Assembly: GCA_903919625.1 (NCBI GenBank)
Contig: CAIXIZ010000125.1
Span: 1-14,470, forward strand
Reading direction: 5' to 3'
Length of the DNA: 14,470 nt
Source: an uncultured Verrucomicrobiota bacterium
GTDB lineage: Bacteria > Verrucomicrobiota > Verrucomicrobiia > Opitutales > Opitutaceae
Shown: positions 13,446 to 14,470 of the stretch, one piece after another
Layout of the letters: the number at the start of each line of letters is the position of its first letter
How positions within the stretch are numbered: the first letter of the stretch is position 1
Translations under genes and position numbers: made by a program
Notes under the pieces: generated by a model
Databases searched by the model: none
Seen by the model: the letters and a program-made list of their open reading frames with translations, nothing else
What the model was told of the DNA's origin: nothing

Positions 13446-14470
13446 ATGCCAACATCCTCACTTCCACGCTCTGCCGCCAGCACCGCCGATGATTCGGACG
13501 GCCAGCTCGCCGCCTACCTCAACCTCAAGCTCGACGAGATCGGCCAGCCGGGTGTGCCGCTGGCCGGCAGCGACGGGCTTGCCCCGCTGGTCAGCCATTT
13601 TCTCGCCCTGAGCCGCGAGAAGGACCGGGCGCTTTCCCGCCACCTCTGTCCGGTTGACCAGCGCATCCAGAATTTCCTCTTTGACCAGTATGAGGCGCAT
13701 GGGGAGACCCCCCGCCTGCCGGCCTCGACGCTGGTGCTCGACCGGCCCGGTCTGGCGCGGCTGCTATCGCTGCCACCGGGTGCGGACCGGCATGAGAGCG
13801 ATATTCTCTCCTCCTATCGCGTCCGGCAGGGCGTGCTGCACAATCCGCGCAGCGACCGGCGGACCACCCAGGGCATTTTCCACGTTTCCGAGGGCGGACT
13901 GCCCGTGCCCGATGATAAAAAGGCGGTGCCCGCCGCCGTGTTCGCCCGGTTGCTGCGCGCCGCTTTCGCACCGCCGCCCGAGCTGCGGAGGCTGCCCTTC
14001 ACCTCCGGCATGCCGCAACCCGCGGAATGTTTCGTCTCCCTCTACCTGCGGCCGGTGGTCTGTCCTGAGGTCCCAGGTTTTTCGCCCCAGCGGGCGATGG
14101 AAACGCGTTTCTTCGTGCCGGGCGCGCTGGTCGCCAACCTGGACTTTATCGAACGCATCTTTGGCAACGCCGGCGACCCGCATCTGCCGGAAAACGACGC
14201 CGCCCTCGATCCCGAACACTGGTCGGGCCACACCGGGTGCGTCATCCTCGCCCCGCAGCTGAACAAGCTGACCAAACGCGAGCTTGGGCTGCCGGCCTGG
14301 CAGGACGCCACCCTGCGCCAGCGCCGGGACGGCATGTGCTGGAAAGATGCGGGGGAGCTCTACAACGACGGCGGGGCGTTCAAGCTGACGTCGCGGGACA
14401 CCTCGGGGGTCATTGTCACCTTCATCTCCGACAATTATTTTGGCTACTGCAAAAAGGAGGTGAAGACCCA
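13446..14470 (+). CDS. N-terminal 341 codons of a large protein of unknown function
   Basis: The frame is open without a stop from ATG 13446 to the right edge, continuing outside the window. The first 20 residues are polar (MPTSSLPRSAASTADDSDG), with no signal peptide or membrane segment, so a cytoplasmic protein is likely. Codon bias is strongly GC-ending and matches the neighbours. The body is rich in arginine, proline and aromatic residues and has several cysteines. The last 80 residues look the most constrained: SGHTGCVILAPQLNKLTKRE, a basic/tryptophan stretch near 295-310, then FISDNYFGYCKKEVKT at the edge. I see no P-loop, helicase, nuclease or methylase motif and do not assign a family. 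A TTG 12 bases upstream in frame is an alternative start. No Shine-Dalgarno sequence. Confidence 0.85.
   Translation, partial: MPTSSLPRSAASTADDSDGQLAAYLNLKLDEIGQPGVPLAGSDGLAPLVSHFLALSREKDRALSRHLCPVDQRIQNFLFDQYEAHGETPRLPASTLVLDRPGLARLLSLPPGADRHESDILSSYRVRQGVLHNPRSDRRTTQGIFHVSEGGLPVPDDKKAVPAAVFARLLRAAFAPPPELRRLPFTSGMPQPAECFVSLYLRPVVCPEVPGFSPQRAMETRFFVPGALVANLDFIERIFGNAGDPHLPENDAALDPEHWSGHTGCVILAPQLNKLTKRELGLPAWQDATLRQRRDGMCWKDAGELYNDGGAFKLTSRDTSGVIVTFISDNYFGYCKKEVKT

Noticed and set aside
13247..13483. 79-residue N-terminal extension of the beta-lactamase-like gene
   Set aside because: It is arginine-rich without family resemblance, and would place the clear signal sequence in the middle of the protein.

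Overview
The window is GC-rich (roughly 60-65 % by eye) and densely packed with bacterial chromosomal housekeeping genes. No phage, plasmid, CRISPR, insertion-sequence or rRNA/tRNA gene is visible. Gene content, high GC and the absence of Shine-Dalgarno motifs suggest a Verrucomicrobiota-type bacterium, possibly Opitutaceae. That placement is an inference from general familiarity, not from a marker gene.

Layout. (1) 1-4055, plus strand: the 3' end of an unknown membrane-associated gene, two small single-membrane-segment proteins, then kdpD and kdpE, the potassium-responsive sensor kinase and its response regulator. The kdpFABC pump genes are not in the window and would be expected just upstream. 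(2) 4082-5644, minus strand: malQ-type 4-alpha-glucanotransferase, convergent with kdpE. (3) 5645-5946: a divergent intergenic region with a good sigma70-like promoter facing right and two interleaved inverted repeats. (4) 5947-7529, plus: an ABC ATPase and permease of the nitrate/sulfonate/taurine/pyrimidine-precursor class, without a binding protein. (5) 7566-7622: two head-to-head REP-like hairpins, each led by GTAG. (6) 7697-11920, plus: a five-gene folate operon, pabB-pabC-folP-folB-folK, with three of four junctions being ATGA overlaps. (7) 11906-13246, minus: a serine beta-lactamase-family putative lipoprotein, convergent with and overlapping folK. (8) 13446 to the window end, plus: the first 341 codons of a large soluble protein I do not recognise.

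How the genes work together. KdpD and KdpE are a sensor/regulator pair translated from overlapping codons. The folate block converts chorismate to aminodeoxychorismate (PabB, with a PabA glutaminase that must be encoded elsewhere), then to p-aminobenzoate (PabC). In parallel it makes the pterin partner (FolB, FolK) and joins the two as dihydropteroate (FolP). MalQ, the transporter and the beta-lactamase-like protein look like independent units.

The most notable signals are: the absence of Shine-Dalgarno sequences at every ATG start combined with five ATGA overlaps; the paired GTAG hairpins with compensatory base changes; a PabB with a TrpE-like PIAGT active-site motif; a FolP with an insertion and a degenerate MHMRG loop; and a beta-lactamase-family protein reading YNS where YxN is expected. 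I found no convincing wholly new multi-gene system. The unknown protein at the right edge and the two small proteins ahead of kdpD are the best candidates for undescribed biology.
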